Positions 13,706 through 19,792 of a DNA stretch of 22,030 nt are shown piece after piece. Made by a program: the position numbers and the translations under genes. Location of the stretch: positions 1-22,030 of the IMG/VR virus record IMGVR_UViG_3300042691_014598, one strand, 5' to 3'. How positions within the stretch are numbered: position 1 is the first letter of the stretch; each line of letters begins with the position of its first letter. Origin of the DNA: a virus. A model generated the notes under the pieces. That model ran no database searches and was not told the DNA's origin. It saw only the letters and a list, made by a program, of their open reading frames with translations.

Positions 13706-14563
13706 TTATCCTAAAAGGTATCCCCACATATTCCATTGACTACTATATGCTTTTGCAGAACCAGATGTCTGATAGTATCTCCAGTCAAATACATCATTGG
13801 CATTTAAATTTAAAAGAAGAGTTCCGCTACATTCTTCATGTTGTGATGAAGTTCCATTGAATTGTACCTCTTGTCCTGCTCCACTACCATTTACAAATCC
13901 TCTAATTGTATTTACTTCAGTATTATGTGGATATGATAGTCCCCAAAATCCAAAAATATATCTTCCAGCAATTGGAGCAGTAAACCTTCCAGTACTTCCA
14001 TTGTAATGACTTCCTTGATTATAAGAAACTACATTTGGAATAATAATACTATAAGCTGCGGCAGATTGTGAATAATTTGTTCCGACAGTATAAAATGATG
14101 GTTGATAAGGCAAAGTCAATCTACCAGAACCATCAATAGTTGCTCTATCAATTCCATTAGTTCCTAACTTTAATGAACCAGATAATTCATTGAATATTGT
14201 TAAAGTAGAAGCATCGTGTTTAAATCCACCATAAAGAGTGGCATAGTTATTACTAGTAAAACGAATATTTCCCAACCCGTCAGCACTTCTACCACGAACT
14301 GTTATTCCATTTCCAGAACTATTAGATATAGCGTCTATTGGTGTTTGAGGAGAGGCACCATTAACACCGATGGTTGAAACACTAATATTAGGATTTCCAG
14401 AAAGGCCAGTCGCATTACCAGTTAATGGACCACTAAAACTTGTAGCAGTAACAATACCAGTCGCATTTAAGTTTGTTACCGTAGGTAAGTCGGCACCACT
14501 GACAGTCAACGCACCATCAATCGCTGTAATAGTATCAGTTTGCCCGTTTATCTGAATACCCAT
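13706..14563 (-). CDS. Tail-fibre-like structural protein with C1q-like tip
   Basis: 285 aa. N-terminal 1-60 (MGIQINGQTDTITAIDGAL, then ATGIVTATSFSGPLTGNATG) resembles the repetitive shaft start of cyanophage fibre-type proteins. The middle (about 90-145) has beta-rich repeats. The C-terminal 155-285 reads as a C1q/TNF-like jelly roll: TGRFTAPIAGRYIFGFWGLS, LLLNLNANDVFDWRYY and a terminal SQWNMWGYLLG. Such domains form trimeric receptor-binding tips. The ATG at 14563 lies 22 nt after a perfect late element (14585-14592). Fibre or virion decoration is inferred; it is short for a main tail fibre. Confidence 0.72.
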   Translation of the reverse strand: MGIQINGQTDTITAIDGALTVSGADLPTVTNLNATGIVTATSFSGPLTGNATGLSGNPNISVSTIGVNGASPQTPIDAISNSSGNGITVRGRSADGLGNIRFTSNNYATLYGGFKHDASTLTIFNELSGSLKLGTNGIDRATIDGSGRLTLPYQPSFYTVGTNYSQSAAAYSIIIPNVVSYNQGSHYNGSTGRFTAPIAGRYIFGFWGLSYPHNTEVNTIRGFVNGSGAGQEVQFNGTSSQHEECSGTLLLNLNANDVFDWRYYQTSGSAKAYSSQWNMWGYLLG

Positions 14564-14584
14564 TCGTCACAAAGACTTTTCTGG

Positions 14585-14592
14585 TATTTATA
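14585..14592 (-). promoter_or_regulatory. T4-type late promoter of the fibre-like gene
   Basis: Perfect TATAAATA on the minus strand, followed by CC, 22 nt before the ATG at 14563. It lies directly after the 3' end of tRNA-Ser. Confidence 0.75.
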
Positions 14593-14598
14593 TGAAGA

Positions 14599-14680
14599 AG
14601 GAAGATAATGGAATCGAACCATCAGGCGTGAACCTGGCATCGCTTTCAAGGCGATTTACCGACCATCGGTGCTATCTTCC
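14599..14680 (-). tRNA. tRNA-Ser (TGA)
   Basis: Class II tRNA on the minus strand: acceptor GGAAGAT/ATCTTCC (all 7 pairs), anticodon stem ATCGC/GCGAT with loop CTTGAAA (anticodon TGA), long variable arm CAGG-TTCACG-CCTG, and T-loop TTCGATT. CCA not encoded. Its first 25 bases are also the last codons and stop of the HNH gene. Confidence 0.9.
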
Positions 14681-15126
14681 GTATATTTTGAATAACCTAA
14701 ATGTTTTGTATAATGGCAATTAGGACATAACAATTGTAGATTACTTTCATCATCAGTTCCACCATTACATCTTTCAATTATATGATGAACTTGAAGAATA
14801 TTGTAATTTTCATTACCACACTCTTCACATTTACCACTCCTCTTTGAGGCAAGTTGAAGTCTTAATCTTTTACTCCTAGTAGATTTGTTATTTGAATTAG
14901 TTCCATCATATTTTATACCAGTTCTTGATTTATTTGAACAAGACCTTGAGCAGGTTTTTTTATGTCCAATAAATGATTTGGCGCATATAGGACAAAGTTT
15001 TTCATTTATTCTTTGAAATTTTCCACAACATTCAGAACTACAAAAAACATTTCCAATTATTTGGGATGGTCTTCTATAGATTAATTTTTCACAAACACAA
15101 CAAGAACAGTTTGGATTTCTGGGCAC
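14656..15126 (-). CDS. HNH endonuclease with N-terminal zinc fingers (probable homing enzyme)
   Basis: 156 aa. Cys pairs throughout the N-terminal 70 residues (CSCCVC, CSSECC, CPIC, CSRSC) suggest two or more zinc fingers that bind DNA. The C-terminal domain is a clear HNH nuclease: CEEC (100-103), VHHIIE (113-118), Asn129 in DESNLQLLC and His138 in CPNCHYTKH. GTG start at 15126, 26 nt after a perfect late element. The last codons run 25 nt into tRNA-Ser, and upstream lies an orphan 5' half of another tRNA-Ser. The setting fits a selfish endonuclease that entered a tRNA gene array. Confidence 0.85.
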   Translation of the reverse strand: MPRNPNCSCCVCEKLIYRRPSQIIGNVFCSSECCGKFQRINEKLCPICAKSFIGHKKTCSRSCSNKSRTGIKYDGTNSNNKSTRSKRLRLQLASKRSGKCEECGNENYNILQVHHIIERCNGGTDDESNLQLLCPNCHYTKHLGYSKYTEDSTDGR

Positions 15127-15127
15127 G

Positions 15128-15171
15128 GTGGTTTATTGATACCTTATGAAATATTTATAAGAATAAACCAC
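15128..15171. repeat. 10-bp perfect inverted repeat at the HNH/tRNA-remnant junction
   Basis: GTGGTTTATT (15128-15137) and AATAAACCAC (15162-15171) are exact reverse complements, 24 bases apart. The right arm is the D-arm end of the tRNA-Ser remnant. The late promoter of the HNH gene lies in the loop. May be a copied piece of the tRNA fragment left by insertion, or a hairpin in the transcript. Confidence 0.7.
15152..15159 (-). promoter_or_regulatory. T4-type late promoter of the HNH gene
   Basis: Perfect TATAAATA on the minus strand, 26 nt before the GTG at 15126, inside the loop of the inverted repeat. Confidence 0.65.
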
Positions 15172-15185
15172 TCGGCCACCTCTCC
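15162..15185 (-). pseudogene. Orphan 5' half of a tRNA-Ser gene
   Basis: The 24 bases from 15185 downward start GGAGAGGTGGCCGAGTGG, the usual acceptor and D-arm start of a bacterial tRNA-Ser. No anticodon arm, variable arm or 3' half follows; the HNH gene does. The acceptor GGAGAGG does not pair with the 3' end of the intact tRNA-Ser at 14599-14680, so this is a different tRNA. A sigma-70-like promoter sits just upstream. Confidence 0.72.
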
Positions 15186-15194
15186 ATATGTTAT

Positions 15195-15223
15195 AATATA
15201 CACTATCTATTCAGTTTCGTCAA
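15195..15223 (-). promoter_or_regulatory. Sigma-70-like promoter of the tRNA-Ser remnant
   Basis: Minus strand TTGACG (15218-15223), 17-base spacer, TATATT (15195-15200). Predicted start near 15188, three bases before the 5' end of the tRNA remnant. This placement supports a former complete tRNA gene. Confidence 0.6.
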
Positions 15224-15832
15224 GTGCTTATCACACCATCAGAAAAAAGAATTGAGTTTGAAAGACTTCTCAAACATCTTGGTTATAAAGATAGACTACC
15301 AGTTTATCCGAAAGAAGATAAAAGATATCAACAAGTCAATTTCAAGTGCTCTAATGGAGCAATGGCAATTTATACATTCATCATACTTTATCAAACTAAA
15401 AAAAGTTACTTATATCTAGAGTTTAAAGATCACTATAACTCACCAACATTAAAAGAGCGTATTTCAACACTTGCTGAAAATATTCATTTTAATGAAAAAA
15501 CAAGATTGATGGAAGTTGGTTGGGAAGTCAAATATACAAAACAACCAGATGAGTTCTCATTAGAAGAGAGAAAACAAATCTTCTACCACTTTATGAATTA
15601 TACATACAAAAATCTTGAAGAAGGTATGGTAAATCTTTCCCCAAGACCCGGCGATATTTTAGCAGCAAAACCTCACGGTCCTAAAATCAATGAAGGGTTT
15701 ACAGAATCTTCATTAATGATTGGAAAGTACCAAAGATCTTTAGTCACTCGTAAGTTTGGATTTGGCGAATTACAAGAAGATGGATTCCAATACGCCCGTT
15801 ATGACAAAAATTGTATATTGAAACCTATCTGA
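15224..15832 (+). CDS. Hypothetical protein, 202 aa
   Basis: One of the few plus-strand genes. The first plausible start is GTG at 15224; an in-frame stop lies 30 bases earlier. The protein is soluble, basic and rich in Lys, Tyr and Phe, with an alpha/beta-looking first half (RIEFERLLKHLGYKDRL; AIYTFIILYQTKKSYLYLEF) and a second half containing SPRPGDILAAKPHGPKINEG. No catalytic motif or family recognised. It converges with the zinc-ribbon gene (8 bp overlap, 15825-15832). No clear plus-strand -35 is seen; TATAAT (15192-15197) could serve as its -10. Confidence 0.66.
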   Translation: MLITPSEKRIEFERLLKHLGYKDRLPVYPKEDKRYQQVNFKCSNGAMAIYTFIILYQTKKSYLYLEFKDHYNSPTLKERISTLAENIHFNEKTRLMEVGWEVKYTKQPDEFSLEERKQIFYHFMNYTYKNLEEGMVNLSPRPGDILAAKPHGPKINEGFTESSLMIGKYQRSLVTRKFGFGELQEDGFQYARYDKNCILKPI

Positions 15833-16082
15833 CTTCAAAATCTAATCGTCTAAATTTACGTTGACGACGTGCCTCTTGCCAAGCAATATCTTCGCTTGTA
15901 AGAACACCAGATTTTGATTTATGCCCATACGAGTTTAACATAACAACATTTGATAAATCAACTGCTGAAATCTTGTCTCCCCGAATGGTTGCCATGTTTG
16001 GACAACCACAAGTCACCGTTTTCGTAGGATGCCCTTCTAACTCTTTACCACAAGAGCGGCATCTGATTCTTAAATTTTCCAT
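15825..16082 (-). CDS. Small zinc-ribbon protein, 85 aa
   Basis: RCRSCGKELEGHPTKTVTCG followed by CPN gives two Cys knuckles (C-x-x-C at about residues 8-11 and C-G-C at 25-27), a compact zinc-binding site near the N-terminus. The rest (ISAVDLSNVVMLNSYGHKS) is a small unrecognised domain with a basic tail (EARRQRKFRR). It lies 16 bp after dps and is probably read from the same late promoter (16553-16560). The zinc ribbon and basic tail would suit nucleic-acid or polymerase binding; the role is unknown. Confidence 0.68.
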   Translation of the reverse strand: MENLRIRCRSCGKELEGHPTKTVTCGCPNMATIRGDKISAVDLSNVVMLNSYGHKSKSGVLTSEDIAWQEARRQRKFRRLDFEVR

Positions 16083-16098
16083 CTCTACAATAAGTTAA

Positions 16099-16536
16099 TT
16101 ATTTTTCAGTAAATGAACGAAGCATCCAAAGGAATTTACCGTGTGCTTCATTTAAATCATCAAGAAGATTGACCGTGCCTCTTGACTTTTGCTCATCCGC
16201 TTCTACAGCAGCATCTGAAAGCATTGTGATTATTTGTTGATGACCTTCCATTAGGTCACGAATCATTTCCATTTCGGAAATATTAGATTTTGCTTCACCG
16301 ATACCAGAAACTTCTACTACTCTAGATAAAGAACTGACTGGTTTAATTTCAAGAAATCTCATATGCTCCGCAATACGATCAACTTCTTCCTGAATTGCAA
16401 GATACTGCTCACCAAATAAATCGTGAATCTGCTTAAAGTCAGGACCGACAATATGCCAGTGATAGACCCAAGTCTTTTGGAACAATACAAAAAGACTTGC
16501 CTGAGTATCAGAAAGTAATTTATATAACTTTTCCAT
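16099..16536 (-). CDS. dps: Dps-like mini-ferritin
   Basis: Dps proteins form 12-subunit shells that oxidise and store iron, detoxify hydrogen peroxide and often bind DNA. From the ATG at 16536 the product is 145 aa, slightly shorter than bacterial Dps. The ferroxidase ligands are all present with the right spacing: His26 (YHWHIVG), His38 (QIHDLFGEQY), Asp53 and Glu57 (EEVDRIAEH). The longer open frame to 16635 is not used because it runs through tRNA-Val. A perfect late element lies 16 nt upstream, so expression is probably late. The N-terminal basic DNA-binding tail of E. coli Dps is missing. Confidence 0.88.
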   Translation of the reverse strand: MEKLYKLLSDTQASLFVLFQKTWVYHWHIVGPDFKQIHDLFGEQYLAIQEEVDRIAEHMRFLEIKPVSSLSRVVEVSGIGEAKSNISEMEMIRDLMEGHQQIITMLSDAAVEADEQKSRGTVNLLDDLNEAHGKFLWMLRSFTEK

Positions 16537-16552
16537 TATACCATTTTTTAGG

Positions 16553-16560
16553 TATTTATA
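16553..16560 (-). promoter_or_regulatory. T4-type late promoter of dps
   Basis: Perfect TATAAATA followed by CC on the minus strand, between the 3' end of tRNA-Val (16562) and the dps ATG (16536). It abuts the tRNA with a single base between. Confidence 0.75.
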
Positions 16561-16561
16561 A

Positions 16562-16633
16562 TGGGCAATATCGGATTCGAACCAATGACCGTCTGCGTGT
16601 AAAGCAGCTGCGCTACCGCTGCGCCAATCGCCC
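16562..16633 (-). tRNA. tRNA-Val (TAC)
   Basis: Minus strand: acceptor GGGCGAT/ATTGCCC (one G-T pair), D-arm GCGC-AGCGGTA-GCGC, anticodon loop TTTACAC (anticodon TAC) on stem CTGC/GCAG, T-loop TTCGAAT, discriminator A. CCA not encoded. It follows the small gene 16642-16806 by 8 nt and probably shares its transcript from the promoter at 17021-17049. Confidence 0.93.
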
Positions 16634-16641
16634 ATAAAAAG

Positions 16642-16806
16642 TCAAAACTGACCCATAAGGTATTCTACAGTATTTGCTACATCATTCATAGCATCTCGTA
16701 GATTTTCTCTCTGTCCAGACTCTTGTCTGATGATTGGACGATGATCCTCTGTTAAGGTCCAACGCCACTGTTTCATTTCATTACAATACCAGAGATTAAT
16801 TTTCAT
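16642..16806 (-). CDS. Small hypothetical protein, 54 aa
   Basis: From the ATG at 16806 to TGA at 16642: MKINLWYCNEMKQWRWTLTE, then HRPIIRQESGQRENLRDAMN, then DVANTVEYLMGQF. The ATG lies inside the end of the upstream gene (overlap 11 nt, ATGAAAATTAA), a typical coupled start. The clean Trp-rich N-terminus and helical C-terminus look like a real folded small protein. Function unknown. Confidence 0.65.
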   Translation of the reverse strand: MKINLWYCNEMKQWRWTLTEDHRPIIRQESGQRENLRDAMNDVANTVEYLMGQF

Positions 16807-16999
16807 TCTTTGAGTATTCCAGTTTAATCCAGTTTAGAAGAGCATAAACTTCAGACAATTCTGACTTATGATCTTGATAGTCAGTATCATCTAACATTTC
16901 CTCTCTTTCATAAAACTCAATCTCACTAGTCAAATAATCAACATAATGATTGATAGCAGTCATAGCGACTTCTCTATCACGCTGGGAAATAAGAGACAT
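16796..16999 (-). CDS. Small helical protein, 67 aa
   Basis: MSLISQRDREVAMTAINHYV then DYLTSEIEFYEREEMLDD, and a C-terminal SELSEVYALLNWIKLEYSKN; probably a two-helix acidic bundle. AGGAGG lies two to three bases before the ATG at 16999, one of the strongest ribosome-binding sites in the window. First gene after the promoter at 17021-17049, in a unit with 16642-16806 and tRNA-Val. No family recognised. Confidence 0.7.
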   Translation of the reverse strand: MSLISQRDREVAMTAINHYVDYLTSEIEFYEREEMLDDTDYQDHKSELSEVYALLNWIKLEYSKNEN

Positions 17000-17020
17000 A
17001 GACCTCCTAACTCGTTATCT

Positions 17021-17049
17021 ATAATACATTAAAAAGGGGGTCTTGTCAA
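17021..17049 (-). promoter_or_regulatory. Sigma-70 promoter with its -35 in a terminator loop
   Basis: Minus strand TTGACA (17044-17049), 17-base spacer, TATTAT (17021-17026). The -35 lies in the loop and first stem base of the pstS terminator (17031-17054), and the terminator T-run is in the spacer. Predicted start near 17014. Confidence 0.82.
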
Positions 17050-17054
17050 CCCCC
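17031..17054 (-). terminator. Intrinsic terminator of pstS
   Basis: Minus strand stem GGGGGT/ACCCCC (17049-17054 with 17036-17041), loop TGACAAG, followed by five T (17031-17035). It lies about 10 bases after the pstS stop. Confidence 0.82.
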
Positions 17055-17064
17055 CCTCTATGTA

Positions 17065-18042
17065 TCACTTCTCGCCTAAACCAACTTGTTTGACTTTGAT
17101 GCGAGCCTTGTTAAGGATAGAACCAGCAAGAGGAACATAACCCAGATCATCAGCAATACCTTGTGCTTTGGTGCTCAGGGCATAGTTCAGTGCCTCGCGG
17201 ACTGCTTCTGCCTTACCAGGAGCATAACCACTCTTATAGGCAAGAATCCAGGTCAGAGTGGAGATAGGATAAGCACGGTCGCCTGCGGGGTTGGGGTCTT
17301 CACCAGCAAGGGTCACGGGGTCAACCTTAATACCATTCAGAGCGGCAGCACCGGTGACTGCAGAAGGTCCAACGAACTTACCTGCCTTGTTTTGAAGCAC
17401 AGCAGCTTGGAGTTTGTTAGCACGAACAAAACCAGTGTTCAGATAACCAATGCTTCCAGGAGTATTAGAAAGAGTTCCAGCAACGCCTTCGTTACCTTTA
17501 GCACCGACACCAACAGGCCAGTTAATAGACTTACCTACACCAGCAGTCCAACCACCAAAAGCATCCAGAGAGTTGGTGAATGCGTAAGTGGTTCCAGAAC
17601 CATCAGAACGATGAACAACTCGCATAGAACCAGCAGCACAACCAACTTCCTTCCAGTCCTTGATGTGTCCCATAAAGATATGGACAACTTGTTTCTGAGT
17701 CAGTTTCAGTTTGCATCCAGGCTTGTTATAGGCAACAGCAATCGTTCCGCCGACCATAGGAATCTGAACGACACCACGCTTTACTTTTGCTGCTTCCTTT
17801 GCTTTGATAGGTTCATCAGTAGCACCAAAGTCAACAGTCCCAGCAACAAACTGGCGGACACCAGCACCAGAACCAACGGACTGGTAGTTTACCTTTTCAC
17901 CAGTGGCAGAAGAGTAATCAACAAACCAACGCTGGTAGATAGGTGCAGGGAAGGTGGCACCAGCACCATTAATAGCAGGTCCAGCAAATGCAGCAGCAGG
18001 AGCAAGAGCAAGACCGAGTGTAGCAATGTGTTTGAGTTTCAT
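17065..18042 (-). CDS. pstS: Periplasmic phosphate-binding protein PstS
   Basis: High-affinity phosphate receptor that feeds the host PstCAB transporter; a known host-derived gene of cyanophages. Signal peptide 1-20 (MKLKHIATLGLALAPAAAFA, cleavage after AFA). Phosphate-site loops: GAGATFPAP (26-34), SVGSGAGVRQF (55-65), DFGATDEP (71-78) and HRSDGSGTT (144-152). Length 325 aa, normal. It has no lipobox Cys at the cleavage site, so it is a free periplasmic protein. A Pho-box-like tandem repeat lies 14 nt upstream, and a terminator with embedded promoter lies downstream. The porin gene lies just upstream, ended by its own terminator, so pstS needs its own promoter. Confidence 0.95.
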   Translation of the reverse strand: MKLKHIATLGLALAPAAAFAGPAINGAGATFPAPIYQRWFVDYSSATGEKVNYQSVGSGAGVRQFVAGTVDFGATDEPIKAKEAAKVKRGVVQIPMVGGTIAVAYNKPGCKLKLTQKQVVHIFMGHIKDWKEVGCAAGSMRVVHRSDGSGTTYAFTNSLDAFGGWTAGVGKSINWPVGVGAKGNEGVAGTLSNTPGSIGYLNTGFVRANKLQAAVLQNKAGKFVGPSAVTGAAALNGIKVDPVTLAGEDPNPAGDRAYPISTLTWILAYKSGYAPGKAEAVREALNYALSTKAQGIADDLGYVPLAGSILNKARIKVKQVGLGEK

Positions 18043-18055
18043 TGTAGAAAATCGT

Positions 18056-18074
18056 AGGTTAAGAAAAAGTTAAA
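18056..18074 (-). promoter_or_regulatory. Pho-box-like tandem repeat before pstS
   Basis: Minus strand TTTAACTT, three bases, CTTAACCT. Both octamers fit the cyanobacterial Pho-box pattern Py-TTAA-Py-Py-(T/A), with the usual 11-bp period. It ends only 13 bp before the ATG at 18042, and the nearest -10-like TACAAT overlaps the ATG, so the exact start site is a puzzle. Host PhoB control of cyanophage pstS is established in other phages. Confidence 0.6.
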
Positions 18075-18087
18075 TAGTCCCTTACAC

Positions 18088-18113
18088 CAAAAAACCTCTC
18101 CGAAGAGAGGTTT
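18088..18113 (-). terminator. Intrinsic terminator of the porin gene
   Basis: Minus strand 9-bp stem AAACCTCTC/GAGAGGTTT (18105-18113 with 18092-18100), loop TTCG, followed by more T. It lies between the porin stop (18133) and the pstS regulatory region. Confidence 0.85.
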
Positions 18114-18132
18114 AGAGGTATCGTAGATATTA

Positions 18133-19635
18133 TCAGAAACGGAAGGTCGTCTGAATCACACCACCATAATTGTCAGAAGCTTGCTTCAGACCTTGGTTAT
18201 TGGACACATAGAAAACAGCAGGAGTCACGCTGATTGCATCGCTAACTTTGTAACGATAGAAAGCTTCCCACATAATTGCCTTCTGGTCAGCAGCAAGAGA
18301 AGCAGCGTTACCAGGAGCACCGATGGCGAAACCAGCGGCATTACCCTTCATAAACACGTCACTCCACTGAAGACCTGCCATCCACGTTTGTGAATCGGTA
18401 GCACCATTAGGAGTGGCACGGTTGTTAGACAGACTTACAGTGTTCCAACCATAAGCACCACTCACAGAAGGAATGATACCCGACTTCTTGGGTTGCCAGT
18501 AAGCATTAAATGCATAACCATTGGAGGTTTGGTTAGCAGCAAGGTTACCAGAACCACCACCCAGAGCATTGAAGTTACGGACGCGAGTACCTTCAGTACC
18601 ATAGCGGTAACCGAAAGCAATACCATACTGAGGAGCACGATATCCAACCTGTGCCAGAGTGTTCAGAGAACCATCTTCATCAAACTGACCTTTGGTAGAA
18701 TCGTTTCCGTTCTGAGCAACATAGTTCACACCAGCAACGAAACCGCCCTTACCCTTCTTACCAGGTTGTACCCACTGAGCACCGAAACCAGAACCAGTTG
18801 CCTTGTTATAGACACCGGGAGCACCAGCAACGGAGAAGAAGTCAAGGATGTCCGACTTGTATGCGGTAGGAACCCAAGCCATCTCAGTGTTACGAACCAG
18901 AGCACCAGCAGTCAGAGTTACACCCTTAGCAAGTCCAGGGAAGCTGTAGTAGAGACGATCAAGAGTAACTTGGTTCGCATAGGTTTCTGCCTTGTCCAGT
19001 TTGAACAGGGAGGAAGAAGAACCAAAGGGTTGACTGGAGAAGTTACCAGAACGCAGACGGGTCTTGAGCAGATCCTTACCAGTGAAGGAAGTATCAAAAC
19101 TCAGGCGGAGGTCATAGTTGAAAGCAGTGTTACCGACATTGCTGCTGTTAGCAAGACGAGCGCCATCTACACCACCCAGGACGAAGGTTGCTTCACCTTT
19201 CAGTTTAGTGGTAGTGGAGAACTGCTGTGCCTGAAGAGCAGCAGACTGCTTCTCCAGTTTAGCAACACGACCACGAAGAACTTGAAGTTCGTTAGCGAAT
19301 TCGGTAGCAAGACGCTGGAGTTCATCGGTAACTTCAGTCACACGATCCAGACAAGCATTCAGAAGTGCTGCTGCCTCAAAACGGGTCATTGCCTTACCAC
19401 CAAGGTAAGTTCCGTTTTCATAACCAGCAACGCAACCATAACGCTCAACAAGATTGCTGAGTGCCTGATAAGCCCAATCCGTAGGACGGACATCAGACAA
19501 TTGAGTGACGCTAGAAACTTGTTCTGTGGAAGTGTATTGGTTGACTGCTGCCATATTAAGATCTGCGGCATTCGCAGCAACAGGAGCAACCATTCCCAAA
19601 GCAACAGGTGCAAGCATCAGTTGTTTGATTTTCAT
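18133..19635 (-). CDS. Cyanobacterial-type SLH-domain outer-membrane porin
   Basis: Porin of the Som/iron-uptake porin type (OprB-like barrel with an N-terminal SLH domain), the main outer-membrane channel family of cyanobacteria. Signal peptide 1-23 (ending ANAA). SLH domain at about 43-93: LSDVRPTDWAYQALSNLVER, YGCVAGYENGTYLGG, MTRFEAAALLNACLD. A coiled coil (about 97-138) as periplasmic linker. Then a beta-barrel rich in Gly and aromatic residues, ending in the outer-membrane signature TTFRF (C-terminal Phe). 500 aa, full length for the family. No Shine-Dalgarno; the leader is about 21 nt from the proximal promoter. Its upstream region carries several control elements. Likely acquired from a host; its substrate (phosphate or other) is inference. 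Confidence 0.9.
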   Translation of the reverse strand: MKIKQLMLAPVALGMVAPVAANAADLNMAAVNQYTSTEQVSSVTQLSDVRPTDWAYQALSNLVERYGCVAGYENGTYLGGKAMTRFEAAALLNACLDRVTEVTDELQRLATEFANELQVLRGRVAKLEKQSAALQAQQFSTTTKLKGEATFVLGGVDGARLANSSNVGNTAFNYDLRLSFDTSFTGKDLLKTRLRSGNFSSQPFGSSSSLFKLDKAETYANQVTLDRLYYSFPGLAKGVTLTAGALVRNTEMAWVPTAYKSDILDFFSVAGAPGVYNKATGSGFGAQWVQPGKKGKGGFVAGVNYVAQNGNDSTKGQFDEDGSLNTLAQVGYRAPQYGIAFGYRYGTEGTRVRNFNALGGGSGNLAANQTSNGYAFNAYWQPKKSGIIPSVSGAYGWNTVSLSNNRATPNGATDSQTWMAGLQWSDVFMKGNAAGFAIGAPGNAASLAADQKAIMWEAFYRYKVSDAISVTPAVFYVSNNQGLKQASDNYGGVIQTTFRF

Positions 19636-19662
19636 AAAAAGTTTGTTTTAGTACTAAACGGC

Positions 19663-19705
19663 ATTATACACCAGGGCATACAAACCCTATGTGTTATGGG
19701 TCACA
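19663..19705 (-). promoter_or_regulatory. Proximal porin promoter with a CRP-family site at -41.5
   Basis: Minus-strand TATAAT (19663-19668) puts the start at about 19656, 21 nt before the ATG. There is no -35. Instead the inverted repeat TGTGT-N6-TCACA (19690-19705, one mismatch to the CRP consensus TGTGA-N6-TCACA) is centred at 19697.5, exactly 41.5 bp upstream, the position of class II CRP-family activators. Confidence 0.6.
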
Positions 19706-19744
19706 TAATTGACGCGAGTAGTTGGGGCGTCTCTTATGCGGTTT

Positions 19745-19751
19745 TATTTAG
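19745..19751 (-). promoter_or_regulatory. Late-promoter-like element in the porin leader
   Basis: Minus-strand CTCTAAATAAA contains CTAAATA (19745-19751). The same CTCTAAATAAA context is found at 20998-21004. It is 110 nt before the porin ATG. Confidence 0.45.
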
Positions 19752-19792
19752 AGAGACTTAACCAAATTTTAAGAGATGATTAAGTTAACGGT

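Noticed and set aside
16537-16635. N-terminal extension of Dps
   Set aside because: The extension is the translated tRNA-Val gene and the late promoter; the ATG at 16536 gives a normal Dps start.
17086-18057. Plus-strand open frame of 323 aa
   Set aside because: Shadow of pstS on the opposite strand, without any recognisable motif.
18493-19761. Plus-strand open frame of 422 aa
   Set aside because: Antisense of the porin gene. The protein is low-complexity Ser/Thr-rich, typical of a shadow frame; the minus-strand porin has signal peptide, SLH domain and barrel end.
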